DNA of 64,000 nt from Evansella caseinilytica (GTDB lineage Bacteria; Bacillota; Bacilli; Bacillales; Salisediminibacteriaceae): contig NZ_FNPI01000001.1 in NCBI RefSeq assembly GCF_900107275.1, forward strand, positions 558,001 to 622,000, written 5' to 3'. Each line of letters starts with the position of its first letter. Positions within the stretch are counted from its first letter, which is position 1. Position numbers and translations under genes: made by a program. The notes under the pieces were generated by a model, which saw only the letters and a program-made list of their open reading frames with translations, was not told the origin of the DNA and ran no database searches. This document shows positions 26,565 through 34,174 of the stretch, one piece after another.

Positions 26565-27389
26565 TTAGTTGTTTTCCCAAACCTCTGGCAGAATAAATCC
26601 ATCATATTTTTCTTCTGATAAAATATATTCTTCAAATTCAGGAGATTCATAAGCTTCTTTTACATCCTTCGCCCATTGTGTATCTAAATCTTCCTCTAAA
26701 ATCGATACGATAATGCGGTGTTCCTCTGGAGTATTTTCAATTTGTAATGCGTCAGATATTTTCATACCAGCATCCGCAATATAGTTACCGTTAACCACAC
26801 CAAAATCAACATCTTTTAGTGATACTAAAATTTGCGCAGGATCTAGTACTTGGAGTTTAATATCATAATCAGCTGGTGTTACACTATTTAAATTAAAGTC
26901 TGTCGTTCCAGCTCCATCAGCAACGGTTACCCAACCAAGGTCCTCCAGAATTCGTACTGCACGTTCTTGGTTAACAGGGTCATTCGGTACAGCCACTGTT
27001 GAACCATCTTGAACAGCATCAAGAGTGTCGTGGTTTACGGAGCGCAAACTTTGTGGTGCACCTGGAGAAAACGCTAGGCGAACCATCTTAATTCCTAACT
27101 CTTCATTAATCCCTTCCATATATGCGGTACTTTGGAAAACACTAACATCAATTGCTCCCTCAGCCATCGCTGGGTTTACTTGCATATTTTGCGAGAAAAC
27201 TTTAATTTCAACATTGTAGCCTTTTTCTTCTAAAATCGGTAATATCCCATTACGGAACTGTTCCTCATAAGTCCCTACACCAAAACCAAACACAAGGTCC
27301 TTTTTCTCTTCACCACTAGACTCCTCACTTCCACACGCAGCTAAAAGCAAAACAGTGAACGATACTAAAATTAGTAAAATTTTTTTCAT
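26565..27389 (-). CDS. MetQ/NlpA-like substrate-binding lipoprotein
   Basis: A 274-residue lipoprotein with signal peptide MKKILLILVSFTVLLLAAC (lipobox LAAC). The mature part follows the NlpA/MetQ fold: EEKGYNVEIKVFSQNMQVNPAM-like start, GAIDVSVFQS, and NDPVNQERAVRILEDLGW. It should deliver substrate to the MetNI pair upstream in the operon. The start is ATG 27389 after AGAGAGGAA; an upstream extension to 27440 lacks a ribosome site. The ligand may be methionine or a related amino acid; the accompanying unusual enzymes argue for a non-standard ligand. Confidence 0.85.
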   Translation of the reverse strand: MKKILLILVSFTVLLLAACGSEESSGEEKKDLVFGFGVGTYEEQFRNGILPILEEKGYNVEIKVFSQNMQVNPAMAEGAIDVSVFQSTAYMEGINEELGIKMVRLAFSPGAPQSLRSVNHDTLDAVQDGSTVAVPNDPVNQERAVRILEDLGWVTVADGAGTTDFNLNSVTPADYDIKLQVLDPAQILVSLKDVDFGVVNGNYIADAGMKISDALQIENTPEEHRIIVSILEEDLDTQWAKDVKEAYESPEFEEYILSEEKYDGFILPEVWENN

Positions 27390-27446
27390 TATAGTTCCTC
27401 TCTTTTCATATTTTTTATATTGGTAAATCATTATCCCCATTAAAAA

Positions 27447-28460
27447 TTACAAAACACTGCTTCGTAAAGTATTTAACGCCTCTTCTGTCGCTTTCACAGA
27501 AACGGCACAGTTTGGTACCAATAAAAAAGATTGGTCCTTCATGACGTCTAATGCTTTTTTTGCTTGTTGCTTAATGAATGCTTCGTCACCCCCTTCAAAA
27601 ATTTGGTGATCAACACCGGCTACCTTCGTTTTTTTTAATTTAAGCTCTAATCCGGGGTTCCCTTCTGCCTCCGTATCCCAGCTAATACCTTCAACCGGAT
27701 AGTCATCAAATCGGGCAGGCTGTGAATGCGCACCGCATGTGTGCAGGATTCGCTTTCCTTTTTTCAGCGCATTTAAGACGATTAAATCATATGGTCGAGA
27801 CAATTCATTAAAGGCTGCTTCGTCAAATAAATCTGGATGAGCCGTACCGGTTACTGCATAAAATAGCCCATCTGCACCCACAGCTTCTAATGCCTCCACA
27901 TATTTGGCCATCGTCATTGCAATCGCATGCAGTGCTCGATGTACACCCGTACGTTCTGTCTTTAATAGCTTTTTAAAATCAACAGGTGCTTCACTTCCAT
28001 ACATTGTCTGATTTACATAAGAAGAATTTCCAGTTAAAAACATTAAAATCGTCAGAGGTGAAAAAACAGTCTGAATGATTGGTGTTTCCGGTAAACCCTC
28101 TCGAATTAATCGTACCGCTTCGAGTTGTTCCTGAAGAGGAGCAGATGTCGCTACATTTACTTCTTCTACATTCCAAACATCTGTAAGTGTATTAATGATC
28201 GCATGACTTTGTCTTGGAAACACCCAACGATAATCATTGAAATCATACTTATTGCCAAAAGCTTCTGCTAGATATGTTGCTCGCGGGTTGACCTTAATCC
28301 AGTCCCAGTCAAATTTATTCGCAAAATCTATCGTTGCTTCTGCTAAATCAGTTGCTGTTTGTTCTTTATCTAAAAAATGATGCCAGCCATTTACTATGGA
28401 CCGATCTGTCTTTTCACCGTTTAATATTTGTTCAAATCGTTGCTTCTTCGTTATACTCAT
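27447..28460 (-). CDS. Uroporphyrinogen decarboxylase (URO-D) family protein
   Basis: A 337-residue TIM-barrel protein of the URO-D superfamily, which also includes MtaA/CmuA-like methyltransferases. Seen: KKQRFEQILNGEKTDR at the N-terminus, QTVFSPLTI in the middle, HTCGAHSQP near residue 243, and a terminal LVPNCAVSVKATEE. Its place between metI and the binding-protein gene makes haem synthesis unlikely and suggests a methyl-transfer or decarboxylation step on the imported compound. AAAGGAGT precedes the ATG at about 11 bases. The reaction is unknown. Confidence 0.8.
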   Translation of the reverse strand: MSITKKQRFEQILNGEKTDRSIVNGWHHFLDKEQTATDLAEATIDFANKFDWDWIKVNPRATYLAEAFGNKYDFNDYRWVFPRQSHAIINTLTDVWNVEEVNVATSAPLQEQLEAVRLIREGLPETPIIQTVFSPLTILMFLTGNSSYVNQTMYGSEAPVDFKKLLKTERTGVHRALHAIAMTMAKYVEALEAVGADGLFYAVTGTAHPDLFDEAAFNELSRPYDLIVLNALKKGKRILHTCGAHSQPARFDDYPVEGISWDTEAEGNPGLELKLKKTKVAGVDHQIFEGGDEAFIKQQAKKALDVMKDQSFLLVPNCAVSVKATEEALNTLRSSVL

Positions 28461-28481
28461 AATTTTTTCGACTCCTTTTCT

Positions 28482-29141
28482 CTATTCTTTTCTTGCTTTT
28501 CGAGCTAGCACATTACCGGTTGATTGAATGATTTGTACAAAAATAACAAGAATAACAACGGTAGATATCATCGCAAATGTATCGAAACGTTGGTAACCAT
28601 AGACAATTGCTAAATCACCAACCCCACCGCCACCAACAGTTCCTGCCATGGCAGTCGCACCAATTAACCCTATGGTTGCTGTGGTGATCGATAAAATTAA
28701 CGAACCGAATGCTTCCGGTAATAAAAAGTACCAAATAATTTGAAATGGCGTTGCTCCCATCGATTCTGCTGCTTCGATAATACCGGCGTTCACCTCAAGC
28801 AACGAATTTTCTATTAATCTAGCAATAAAAGGCGATATAAAAATAATTAGCGGTACAATTGCGGCATTTGTGCCAATCGATGTTCCAACGACCATTCTCG
28901 TGAACGGAATGATGGCCACCATTAGGATGATGAAAGGCAACGAACGAACGATATTAATAATTGGATTCAAAATCGAATAGAATGTCTTACTTTGCATAAT
29001 CCCTCCGGGCCTTGTTACAACCAGCGCGATTCCTAACGGGATACCAATCAATGACCCAATGAAGAGCGACATTCCTACCATATATAACGTATCAATACTT
29101 GCCTGCAAAAATTGATCTAACGTAATGACTGTTTCAAACAT
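28482..29141 (-). CDS. metI: MetI-like ABC transporter permease
   Basis: A 219-residue permease with five hydrophobic segments and the BPD-type coupling motif around EAAESMGATPFQIIWYFLLPEA, typical of MetI. It pairs with the MetN-type ATPase, whose stop codon overlaps its start (TAATG). It imports methionine or a related amino acid together with the lipoprotein at 26565. Family assignment is firm. Ligand assignment is inferred from the family. Confidence 0.88.
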   Translation of the reverse strand: MFETVITLDQFLQASIDTLYMVGMSLFIGSLIGIPLGIALVVTRPGGIMQSKTFYSILNPIINIVRSLPFIILMVAIIPFTRMVVGTSIGTNAAIVPLIIFISPFIARLIENSLLEVNAGIIEAAESMGATPFQIIWYFLLPEAFGSLILSITTATIGLIGATAMAGTVGGGGVGDLAIVYGYQRFDTFAMISTVVILVIFVQIIQSTGNVLARKARKE

Positions 29142-30169
29142 TATTCTACGACCTCCTCAATACCAGCGCCTTTTTCGTTTAAAAATTGTAATGTTCTTTC
29201 AATGGCAGATGCTTCTCCATCAAATTGCATGTACATAATGACGAGAGTAGTCTCTTGAATTTCGGTCATATTTGCAAATAAGATATTCATTTCCACCTCA
29301 TGATTTTTCATTAATTGGTGAACAATCGGCTCGGAAGCAACCTCACCTTTTACTTCCACTCGGAAAACCCTGCTATTTTCCGTCTTCTTTAAGGTGCGCT
29401 TCACACTTTCTGGAATACTGTTATGAATAACCGTTTTAACAAAATTTTTCGTTGTAGGGTACTTCGGATGACCAAATACATCCAAAACGGAACCTTGCTC
29501 AATGATTTCTCCTGCTTCCATTACAGCAACTCGATTACAAACTTCCCGGATCACCGACATTTCGTGGGTGATGAGCATAATCGTTATGTTGTATTCCTTA
29601 TTCACTCGTTTCAATAGCTGCAAGATAGATTGCGTCGTTTGAGGATCTAGTGCCGATGTTGCCTCATCACAAAGCAATATTTTTGGGTTCGATGCGAGTG
29701 CTCGTGCAATCCCGACACGCTGTTTTTGACCGCCAGATAGCTCTTTTGGATAACTTCTCGCCTTATCACTTAATCCAACAAAATCAAGTAGTTCCATCAC
29801 TCGTTTCTTCATTTCATCTTTTGGCTTTTTCGATAATACAAGCGGGATGGCTACATTATCAAAAACTGTCTTCGATTCTAATAAATTAAAATGCTGAAAA
29901 ATCATACCTATCTGTTTTTTCATTGCTCGTAGTTGACTATCCGATAGATCATTGAGCACCTGTCCATCAACAATTACTTGTCCACTTGTAGGACGTTCTA
30001 AATAATTCACAAGACGTACTAATGTACTTTTTCCAGCGCCACTATAGCCGATGACGCCGAAAATATCTCCTTCTTGGATTTCTAAATCAATGCCTTTGAG
30101 TGCTTCCGTTGCCACATTTTTTCGCTTATAAGTCTTGTAAACACGCTTCATCTCAATCATTGTCATCAT
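29141..30169 (-). CDS. metN: MetN-like ABC transporter ATP-binding protein with NIL domain
   Basis: A 342-residue ATPase: Walker A GYSGAGKST, Q-loop QIGMIFQHFNLL, signature LSGGQKQRVGIARAL, Walker B ILLCDEATSALD. The last 85 residues form a NIL (ACT-like) domain, which in E. coli MetN binds methionine and inhibits transport. GGAGGGG sits close to two tandem ATGs (30169, 30166); either may be used. An IS-end-like element separates it from the PLP enzyme gene upstream, so its transcription may depend on read-through or on that element. Confidence 0.9.
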   Translation of the reverse strand: MMTMIEMKRVYKTYKRKNVATEALKGIDLEIQEGDIFGVIGYSGAGKSTLVRLVNYLERPTSGQVIVDGQVLNDLSDSQLRAMKKQIGMIFQHFNLLESKTVFDNVAIPLVLSKKPKDEMKKRVMELLDFVGLSDKARSYPKELSGGQKQRVGIARALASNPKILLCDEATSALDPQTTQSILQLLKRVNKEYNITIMLITHEMSVIREVCNRVAVMEAGEIIEQGSVLDVFGHPKYPTTKNFVKTVIHNSIPESVKRTLKKTENSRVFRVEVKGEVASEPIVHQLMKNHEVEMNILFANMTEIQETTLVIMYMQFDGEASAIERTLQFLNEKGAGIEEVVE

Positions 30170-30325
30170 ATCCCCTCCACTTTTTCTTAGTGGTTAGTTT
30201 TCTAAGATTATTTTGCTGACATTGCAGCTGTCCGCTACTCTTCAGAAGATAACTGTTGGTTTCCTGTGAAGGCTGCGCCGTACTTTAATGTATTGTCTTT
30301 CGAATCCTTAAATGTTTTAAGGGTT

Positions 30326-30430
30326 ATAGACCCCCACCTCAACGCGTAGCGTAAGTGGGAACTTTAAATCAGGTGGAGTCGAGACGCCATCTGATTTCTC
30401 GATGTTTCAGCTAGCTGAAACGAGTTCGCT
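30326..30430 (+). mobile_element. IS200/IS605-end-like structured element (copy 2)
   Basis: Same order and orientation as the element at 24661: CCCACCT (30333) with AAGTGGG (30353), then AAATCAGGTGGAG (30366) with an imperfect CCATCTGATTT (30387), followed by the perfect palindrome GTTTCAGCTAGCTGAAAC (30404-30421) and GAGTTCGCT. It lies inside the minus-strand cluster between the metN and PLP enzyme genes. No transposase or tnpB is nearby. It is either a remnant or a non-autonomous element. Confidence 0.5.
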
Positions 30431-30450
30431 GCATTGTTCGTACGATCCTT

Positions 30451-31650
30451 TCATGATTTAGTTACTGTTTGCGCGGTCAATATTGCTTGCTTTAAATCAT
30501 TAATAATATCATCGGCGTCTTCTAGACCAACGGAAAGTCGGATTAATCCGTCCGTAATGCCAAACTTTTCACGCTCAGCTTTTGGTATGGAAGCATGTGT
30601 CATCGTGGCTGGATGCTGAACAAGTGTTTCTGGATCACCCAAGCTAAAGGAAATCATCGCAAGCTTTAAGCTGTTTACGAATTTTTTTCCAGCCTCCATT
30701 CCACCTTGAACTTCAAAAGTCACGATCCCGCCCATGGCTTTCATCTGACTTTTAGCAAGCTCGTGTTGCGGGTGTGTTGGTAAGCCTGGATAAAATACAT
30801 CAGCAATTGCTGGGTGCGCTTGTAAAAATTCCGCAATTTTTTGTGCGCTTTGGCAATGGCGCTGAATTCGTAATGCCATTGTTTTTAACCCTCTTAATAT
30901 TAATGATGAGTCCCATGCATTAAGGTTTTGGCCAAGATCGCCAACAATTGTTTTTCGCATGAATTTGATGTCTGATTTTTTCCCAACAATAAAACCGGCA
31001 AGAACATCGCCATGCCCATTAATGTATTTCGTTGCACTATGAACAACCACATCCGCTCCAAGTACTAATGGATTTTGTAAATACGGACTCATTAGCGTGT
31101 TATCGACAATTAATGTAAGCTTGTGCCTATTACATATTTCTGCAATGAAAGAAATGTTGAGCACCGTTAAACTTGGATTGGATGGCGTTTCAATATAGAT
31201 CACCTTGGTCGTTGGTTTAATCGACGAAATAATCACTTCCTCATTAGTACAATCAACAAAATCAACATCGATGCCAAAACGAGGTGCTAGTGATGATAGA
31301 AAGCTATATGTCCCTCCATATACATCTTTTGTGACAAGGGCGTGGTCGCCTTTTTTCAGAAATGCTAGCAATGCTGTTGAAATAGCAGCCATTCCACTTG
31401 CAACACCAAGCGCAGCTTCGCCTTTTTCCAAGGTAGCAATTTTGCTTTCCAACACCTGCAGGGTTGGGTTACCATATCGGCCGTAATAGACGCCTTCCTC
31501 CTTGCCGGCAACAACAGCTGCCGCTGACTCTATGCTTGGAAAAGCATACGCAACGGCAGGTACGATGCTTTGGGATATCGGTAGTGGTTCTTGAATTCTG
31601 TGGTTATTCGAATGAATGACTTGTGTATCCATACTCCAATTCGTTTCCAC
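30451..31650 (-). CDS. PLP-dependent C-S lyase/synthase (cystathionine gamma-lyase / methionine gamma-lyase family)
   Basis: A 399-residue Cys/Met metabolism PLP enzyme. Seen: YGRYGNPT, ASGMAAIST, YIETPSNPSL, VVHSATKYINGHGDV (PLP lysine) and the C-terminal IRLSVGLEDADDII. It acts on sulfur amino acids such as methionine, cystathionine or a homoserine ester; which one cannot be settled by eye. The frame opens at GTG 31650, immediately after the regulator's stop; ATG 31632 is an alternative start but has GGAG only one base away. With a Met-type importer downstream, methionine gamma-lyase activity is a reasonable guess. Confidence 0.85.
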   Translation of the reverse strand: METNWSMDTQVIHSNNHRIQEPLPISQSIVPAVAYAFPSIESAAAVVAGKEEGVYYGRYGNPTLQVLESKIATLEKGEAALGVASGMAAISTALLAFLKKGDHALVTKDVYGGTYSFLSSLAPRFGIDVDFVDCTNEEVIISSIKPTTKVIYIETPSNPSLTVLNISFIAEICNRHKLTLIVDNTLMSPYLQNPLVLGADVVVHSATKYINGHGDVLAGFIVGKKSDIKFMRKTIVGDLGQNLNAWDSSLILRGLKTMALRIQRHCQSAQKIAEFLQAHPAIADVFYPGLPTHPQHELAKSQMKAMGGIVTFEVQGGMEAGKKFVNSLKLAMISFSLGDPETLVQHPATMTHASIPKAEREKFGITDGLIRLSVGLEDADDIINDLKQAILTAQTVTKS

Positions 31651-32331
31651 CTACACCCGCCCCTTTTCTGAACGTTCTTTATCTTCAAGCCTTTTTATAA
31701 CGTCATTTAAGCTACTTAGAATGTGATTTTTCATGGCCCTTTCAGCAGAAGCACCATCCTTACTTTTGATACTCTGCAGGATGAGGTGATGTTCCTCATC
31801 CGCTTGATCATTCCATTTCCCATACATCGAAACGAAATGACAATAGCGGTTTGCATGATCTTTGATCATGCTAAGAAGCTTAACGGAAGTCTTTAGACCA
31901 CTTATTTCGGCCAGATAATCATGAAATTCATTCCCGTATGAGACAAATTCTTGAATGTAGCCTAAGCGAAAAGATTGGCGTAGTTTCTCCAACATTTCTG
32001 TAAGGAGCGCGATATCATGCTTTGTCGCGGTCTTTGCAGCTTTGTTTGCAATGTTTCCCTCCAACATGCTGCGAATCATAAAAATCTCTTCAACTTCTTC
32101 TTTTGTAATGGACGCGACTTTTAATCTTCCATTCGGCTGTCGAACGAGGAACTCTTCCATTTCTAACATTTGAACCGCATGTCGGAGTGGAGTACGACTT
32201 ATCCTCAGCATTTTTGATAATTGTTCTTCTCGAACAACTTGATCTGGCTTTAATTCACCATAAGTTATTTTTTGCTTGATTTGTGAATAAGCAATATCTT
32301 TTGTTAAACAGCGATTTTGCATCATGCTCAT
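31651..32331 (-). CDS. GntR family (FCD type) transcriptional regulator
   Basis: A 226-residue GntR regulator. The N-terminal winged helix has EEQLSKMLRISRTPLRHAVQML and the C-terminal helical FCD domain has EEIFMIRSMLEGNIA and HDYLAEISG. FCD regulators bind small organic acids or amino acids. The start is ATG 32331, served by GGGGGA; an in-frame ATG at 32346 has no ribosome site. It leads the minus-strand MetNIQ-type cluster and probably controls it through the palindrome at 32443. Confidence 0.87.
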   Translation of the reverse strand: MSMMQNRCLTKDIAYSQIKQKITYGELKPDQVVREEQLSKMLRISRTPLRHAVQMLEMEEFLVRQPNGRLKVASITKEEVEEIFMIRSMLEGNIANKAAKTATKHDIALLTEMLEKLRQSFRLGYIQEFVSYGNEFHDYLAEISGLKTSVKLLSMIKDHANRYCHFVSMYGKWNDQADEEHHLILQSIKSKDGASAERAMKNHILSSLNDVIKRLEDKERSEKGRV

Positions 32332-32442
32332 AATCTCTTCCCCCATTAGTTATTACGTTTATTTTGGAAACTTGATCGCACTTTAAGTGGGGCTTTTTGA
32401 ACAGTGAAAACGGGTTGTTTTAGTGAGCAAAAATATTTGTAT

Positions 32443-32456
32443 AATTGTATACAATT
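32443..32456. promoter_or_regulatory. GntR/FCD-type operator palindrome
   Basis: AATTGTATACAATT is a perfect 14-base palindrome of the TTGTATACAA form often bound by FCD-type GntR regulators. It lies 112 bases upstream of the regulator gene on the minus strand and overlaps promoter-like TATACAAT sequence, so it could mediate autorepression and control of the whole cluster. Confidence 0.6.
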
Positions 32457-32603
32457 TTTGTTCGAAAAAATATATAGCCATTTTCAGAGCGTTCTATAGC
32501 CGATTAAATGAAATAAATAGCTATGAGCAGATACTACTTTAAATATTCATAAAATTCTATCTAGTTGTAAGGTTAATTAACAGTGTTTTTTCTTTTAAGT
32601 GTT

Positions 32604-32795
32604 TGTTCAAAAAGATCGGTTTTTATCTTTTTGAACAAGCACGAAGCAATGAGTGGAGCCGATGCATTCTTTTCAGGCCGGCTGTGAGTGGTTTTCTCAG
32701 AGTCAGGATGACGACATTCCGCCGTTGCTCACAGGACGTGGGCAGCATTTAGGCGGAATTGGGCGCATCGAGCGGAATCATTGCCTTTTTGAACA
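32604..32795. repeat. Intergenic repeat, family B
   Basis: It begins with a perfect hairpin TGTTCAAAAAGAT / ATCTTTTTGAACA, then runs through CAATGAGTGGAGCCGATGCA, CAGGCCGGCTGTGAGTGG, TCAGGATGACGACATTCCGC, CACAGGACGTG and GGCGGAATTGGG to CCTTTTTGAACA. This is the cleanest copy of family B. The gene-free stretch 32332-33300 otherwise holds the operator at 32443, AT-rich sequence with no gene I can support, and a worn family B fragment near 33080-33140. Confidence 0.75.
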
Positions 32796-33170
32796 GACTC
32801 TTTAAGTAAAAACTGAGAGACATCATTGTGTGGTTTATTGCTCTAATTGCTCTAATTTCTATAATTCCAATTTGTTTAATTGGTTATTGTGGATACTATA
32901 CCATAAAGTATTTTTAGTTACAATATTATTTTGGGTGGATTGAAAGAAATGGGGACGATGAAATGAAAGGGTTGGAGGATGTTTATCATAGAAGCGATAC
33001 TTCAAAAGAGTTAAAGGGTGCAGATGTATAAGGTTGGCAAACAATCGTAACAGAAACGTAGAAGTCTGCACGCTCGCTAGGAAAAACCACTCCTATCGGG
33101 CTTTTGAAAAGATGCAGCGGCTTCGCTCATTGTCTCTTCCTCTGCCAGTATTGCAATGATGTCGATCCAA

Positions 33171-33192
33171 GTGCCATCGCGCGCGATGGCAC
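33171..33192. other. Perfect 22-base palindrome in a worn family B element
   Basis: GTGCCATCGCG is followed directly by its reverse complement CGCGATGGCAC. It is flanked by CATTGTCTC on the left (about 33129) and ACAATGAGAC on the right (about 33191), giving a larger imperfect hairpin. The left side (33080-33140) resembles the inverted family B interior (AAAACCACTC, GATGCAGCGGCTTCGCTCATTG). Confidence 0.5.
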
Positions 33193-33240
33193 AATGAGAC
33201 AGCTCGCAGCTTCTCGGTGAAGTGTGGCTCATTGCTTCGG

Positions 33241-33280
33241 TGGTGTCTCAAAAGGGAAAAACCATCCTTTTGAGACACCA
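33241..33280. terminator. Hairpin with TGTCTCAAAAGG arms, downstream of NUDIX gene
   Basis: TGGTGTCTCAAAAGG (33241-33255) pairs perfectly with CCTTTTGAGACACCA (33266-33280). It lies 20 bases past the NUDIX stop on the minus strand and probably ends that transcript, although there is no long T-run. The hairpin at 36683 has the same arms. Confidence 0.6.
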
Positions 33281-33300
33281 CTCTTTCTCAACGACTTCAA

Positions 33301-33753
33301 TCAGCGTATAAAAGCTGCTTCGTTATCGGCAAGCGCATCCTCCAGCCAGCGGGGATGCATTGTCAATAATTCCCGTGGCAGTTCGTTCACATGGAAAAAT
33401 TGTATGTCCAGCGACTCAGAATGATTGTACTTTAGCTCCCCGCCGATAATTTCAGCTAAAAAGCACGTTGTAATGAAGTGGATCGCTTTTCCGCTCGGAT
33501 AGATAAACAGTTGTGAAGCAGGATCGGAATAAATGCCGACAATTTTCCTTAATTGAACAGTCAAATTTGCTTCTTCCTTTACTTCACGAATCGCGGCTTC
33601 AGCTACGCTTTCCCCCGGTTCCACATGCCCGGAGGGAATTCCCCACAGCCCAACATCGGCTCTTTTTTGCAATAAAACTCGCTTTTTTTCATCAAAAATA
33701 ACAACGGCAACTCCTGGACGAATGTCATCAATACGGTGCGTGGTACGGTACAT
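33301..33753 (-). CDS. NUDIX hydrolase
   Basis: A 150-residue NUDIX protein with the catalytic box GHVEPGESVAEAAIREVKEE (residues about 42-61), matching GX5EX7REUXEEXGU. The preceding WGIPSGH and the N-terminal RPGVAVVIFDEKKRVLLQKR are typical. It hydrolyses a nucleoside diphosphate linked to another group; the substrate is not clear. It is a single-gene unit; GGGAGG precedes the ATG. Confidence 0.9.
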   Translation of the reverse strand: MYRTTHRIDDIRPGVAVVIFDEKKRVLLQKRADVGLWGIPSGHVEPGESVAEAAIREVKEEANLTVQLRKIVGIYSDPASQLFIYPSGKAIHFITTCFLAEIIGGELKYNHSESLDIQFFHVNELPRELLTMHPRWLEDALADNEAAFIR

Positions 33754-33797
33754 GGTTGTTCGATCCTCCCTGATAAAAAATCCATTTTTAAAAACAC

Positions 33798-33863
33798 AAA
33801 AAGATCCGGAGAGAAAAATTCAACGCATCACAAATACGCTGAACCTTTCCCCTCGGACCTTTT
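33798..33863. other. Long imperfect hairpin between NUDIX and mgtE genes
   Basis: AAAAGATCCGGAG (from 33798) can pair with CTCGGACCTTTT (to 33863), with an inner TTCAACGCAT / ATACGCTGAA stem. It could be a bidirectional terminator for mgtE or part of the NUDIX leader. The remainder of the 421-base gap 33754-34174 shows a family-type end CTTTTTGAACA at 33976-33986 and otherwise no gene. Confidence 0.45.
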
Positions 33864-34174
33864 ATGTCAATAGGTGCCTTTTGCAATATCTGCAAAAGAT
33901 GCAGCCCTCGGTCTCAGACCTTTCAAAAAGCGGAACCCTAGCTGCAGTTTTCCGGTTCATAAAGACACACATCGATCTTTTTGAACAAATACTTAAAGTA
34001 GAATATCCATTCCACTTAAAAGAATAGTAACAAGTTCAACGAGATAAAGCAACGATAACAGCCTGAGGCTCATTCGGAACGACGCGGAGCTGGGAACGTT
34101 TGGCAGTAGCGAACAAAATCGCTTGTAGTAGGCTCAATCTCCCGCCCGAAGGAAGGCACTTCCGGAAGCCGCAC

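Noticed and set aside
28482-30169. Possible SAM or T-box control of the metNI genes
   Set aside because: The 281 bases upstream of metN show only the IS-end-like element and no riboswitch blocks.
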